DNA of 64,000 nucleotides from Zunongwangia pacifica (GTDB taxonomy: Bacteria; Bacteroidota; Bacteroidia; Flavobacteriales; Flavobacteriaceae): NCBI RefSeq assembly GCF_023499215.1, contig NZ_JAKHSK010000017.1:1-64000 (forward strand). Reading direction: 5' to 3'. The notes below the pieces were generated by a model that was not told where the DNA came from, did not search any database, and saw only the letters and a program-made list of their open reading frames with translations. Every line of letters begins with the position of its first letter. Positions within the stretch are counted from its first letter, which is position 1. The position numbers and the translations under genes are program-made. Shown here in pieces: positions 63,704 to 64,000 of this stretch.

Positions 63704-64000
63704 TAAAGGTCTTGATTAAAGAATAAAAATATAATTTTGAAAATTTAACCTCTGCATTTACAAATAATAATCTGAAAAATTCTTGGCAGCCTTTGATGTA
63801 GTTTCTTTCTCTATTATAAGCCAAGATTAAAGATTTTTTCTTTTTAACTATGGCTTTTTTAAAATAGTCATTAGATTTTTCAAAATCCTTACCTCTACTT
63901 AAATTCTCTAAAATGTAAATGTCGGTTTTAAATATATTACTTAGCTTTTTCCTTAATTTAAAAGATTCTCCAGTTTCCACTCTATAAACCGCTAAGTATT
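63696..64000 (-). CDS. partial gene, C-terminal end only
   Basis: The reading frame stays open to the right edge of the window, so the start is outside it. A GTG at 63980 is not needed as a start. The visible ~100 residues read YLAVYRVETGESFKLRKKLS, then KTDIYILENLSRGKDFEKSN and a basic tail around NRERNYIKGCQEFFRLL. By position it is probably another glycosyltransferase of the cluster; I do not recognise the family. Its stop overlaps the next gene by 8 nt. Confidence 0.6.
   Translation of the reverse strand, partial: YLAVYRVETGESFKLRKKLSNIFKTDIYILENLSRGKDFEKSNDYFKKAIVKKKKSLILAYNRERNYIKGCQEFFRLLFVNAEVKFSKLYFYSLIKTFNA

Noticed and set aside
1-64000. CRISPR arrays, insertion sequences, prophage, integrons, rRNA genes
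   Set aside because: No spaced direct repeats, transposase motifs, phage structural genes or rRNA sequence were seen. XerC here is of the housekeeping type beside hpf and rpsU, not a mobile integrase.

Overview
This 64 kb window is chromosomal DNA from a bacterium of the phylum Bacteroidota, most likely a marine member of the Flavobacteriaceae (Gramella/Zunongwangia-like). That placement is inference from content: a tRNA-tuf-secE-nusG-rplKAJL-rpoBC block, flavobacterial families (DUF3467, DUF2851, NamZ/DUF1343, N-terminally extended AgcS symporters), promoters of the TTTG/TTG-N17-23-TAnnTTTG type, and starts that mostly lack Shine-Dalgarno sequences while rpsU keeps a perfect GGAGG. No rRNA genes, insertion sequences, prophage or CRISPR arrays were seen.

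Layout. 1-6.3 kb: a Ppx/GppA phosphatase, a DUF3467 protein and a large SWIM/SNF2 helicase. 6.3-21.3 kb, all on the minus strand: the information-processing core. In transcription order it runs rpsU, xerC, hpf, tRNA-Thr(UGU), tRNA-Tyr, tRNA-Gly, tRNA-Thr(GGU), tuf, tRNA-Trp, secE, nusG, rplK, rplA, rplJ, rplL, rpoB, rpoC, with hairpins in several spacers. 21.4-31.5 kb, minus strand: acyl-CoA dehydrogenase (with a duplicated 3' end), a helix-hairpin-helix protein, two paralogous sodium/amino-acid symporters with unusual exported N-terminal domains, PspC, DUF2851, an SGNH lipoprotein and a CBS/cysteine-synthase-like enzyme. 31.6-45.4 kb, mixed strands: NlpE-like lipoprotein, LolE-type permease, NamZ-like lipoprotein, two methyltransferases, a Cys-cluster protein, a HEFGH metalloprotease lipoprotein, a RecQ without its zinc cysteines, an envelope operon kpsF-tatC-CMD-lptB, pssA and lnt.

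45.6-64.0 kb is a single-strand surface-polysaccharide locus that continues past the right edge. It holds an initiating sugar-phosphate transferase, six GT4, three GT2 and one GT10 (fucosyltransferase-like) glycosyltransferases, a polysaccharide pyruvyl transferase, a Wzy/ligase-like membrane protein, and a two-gene nonulosonic-acid module. In that module a short synthase, resembling animal sialic acid-9-phosphate synthase and lacking the C-terminal SAF domain, is followed upstream by a CMP-sugar synthetase fused to an apparently intact HAD phosphatase. Together they suggest a compressed phosphorylated (sialic acid-9-P or Kdn-9-P type) route that feeds a CMP-activated sugar to a neighbouring GT-B protein. 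This is the most interesting candidate system in the window, followed by the symporter fusions and the overlapping terminator/promoter before the tRNA-tuf operon.

All family calls come from reading motifs in the translated sequence and from general family knowledge; no database search was run.
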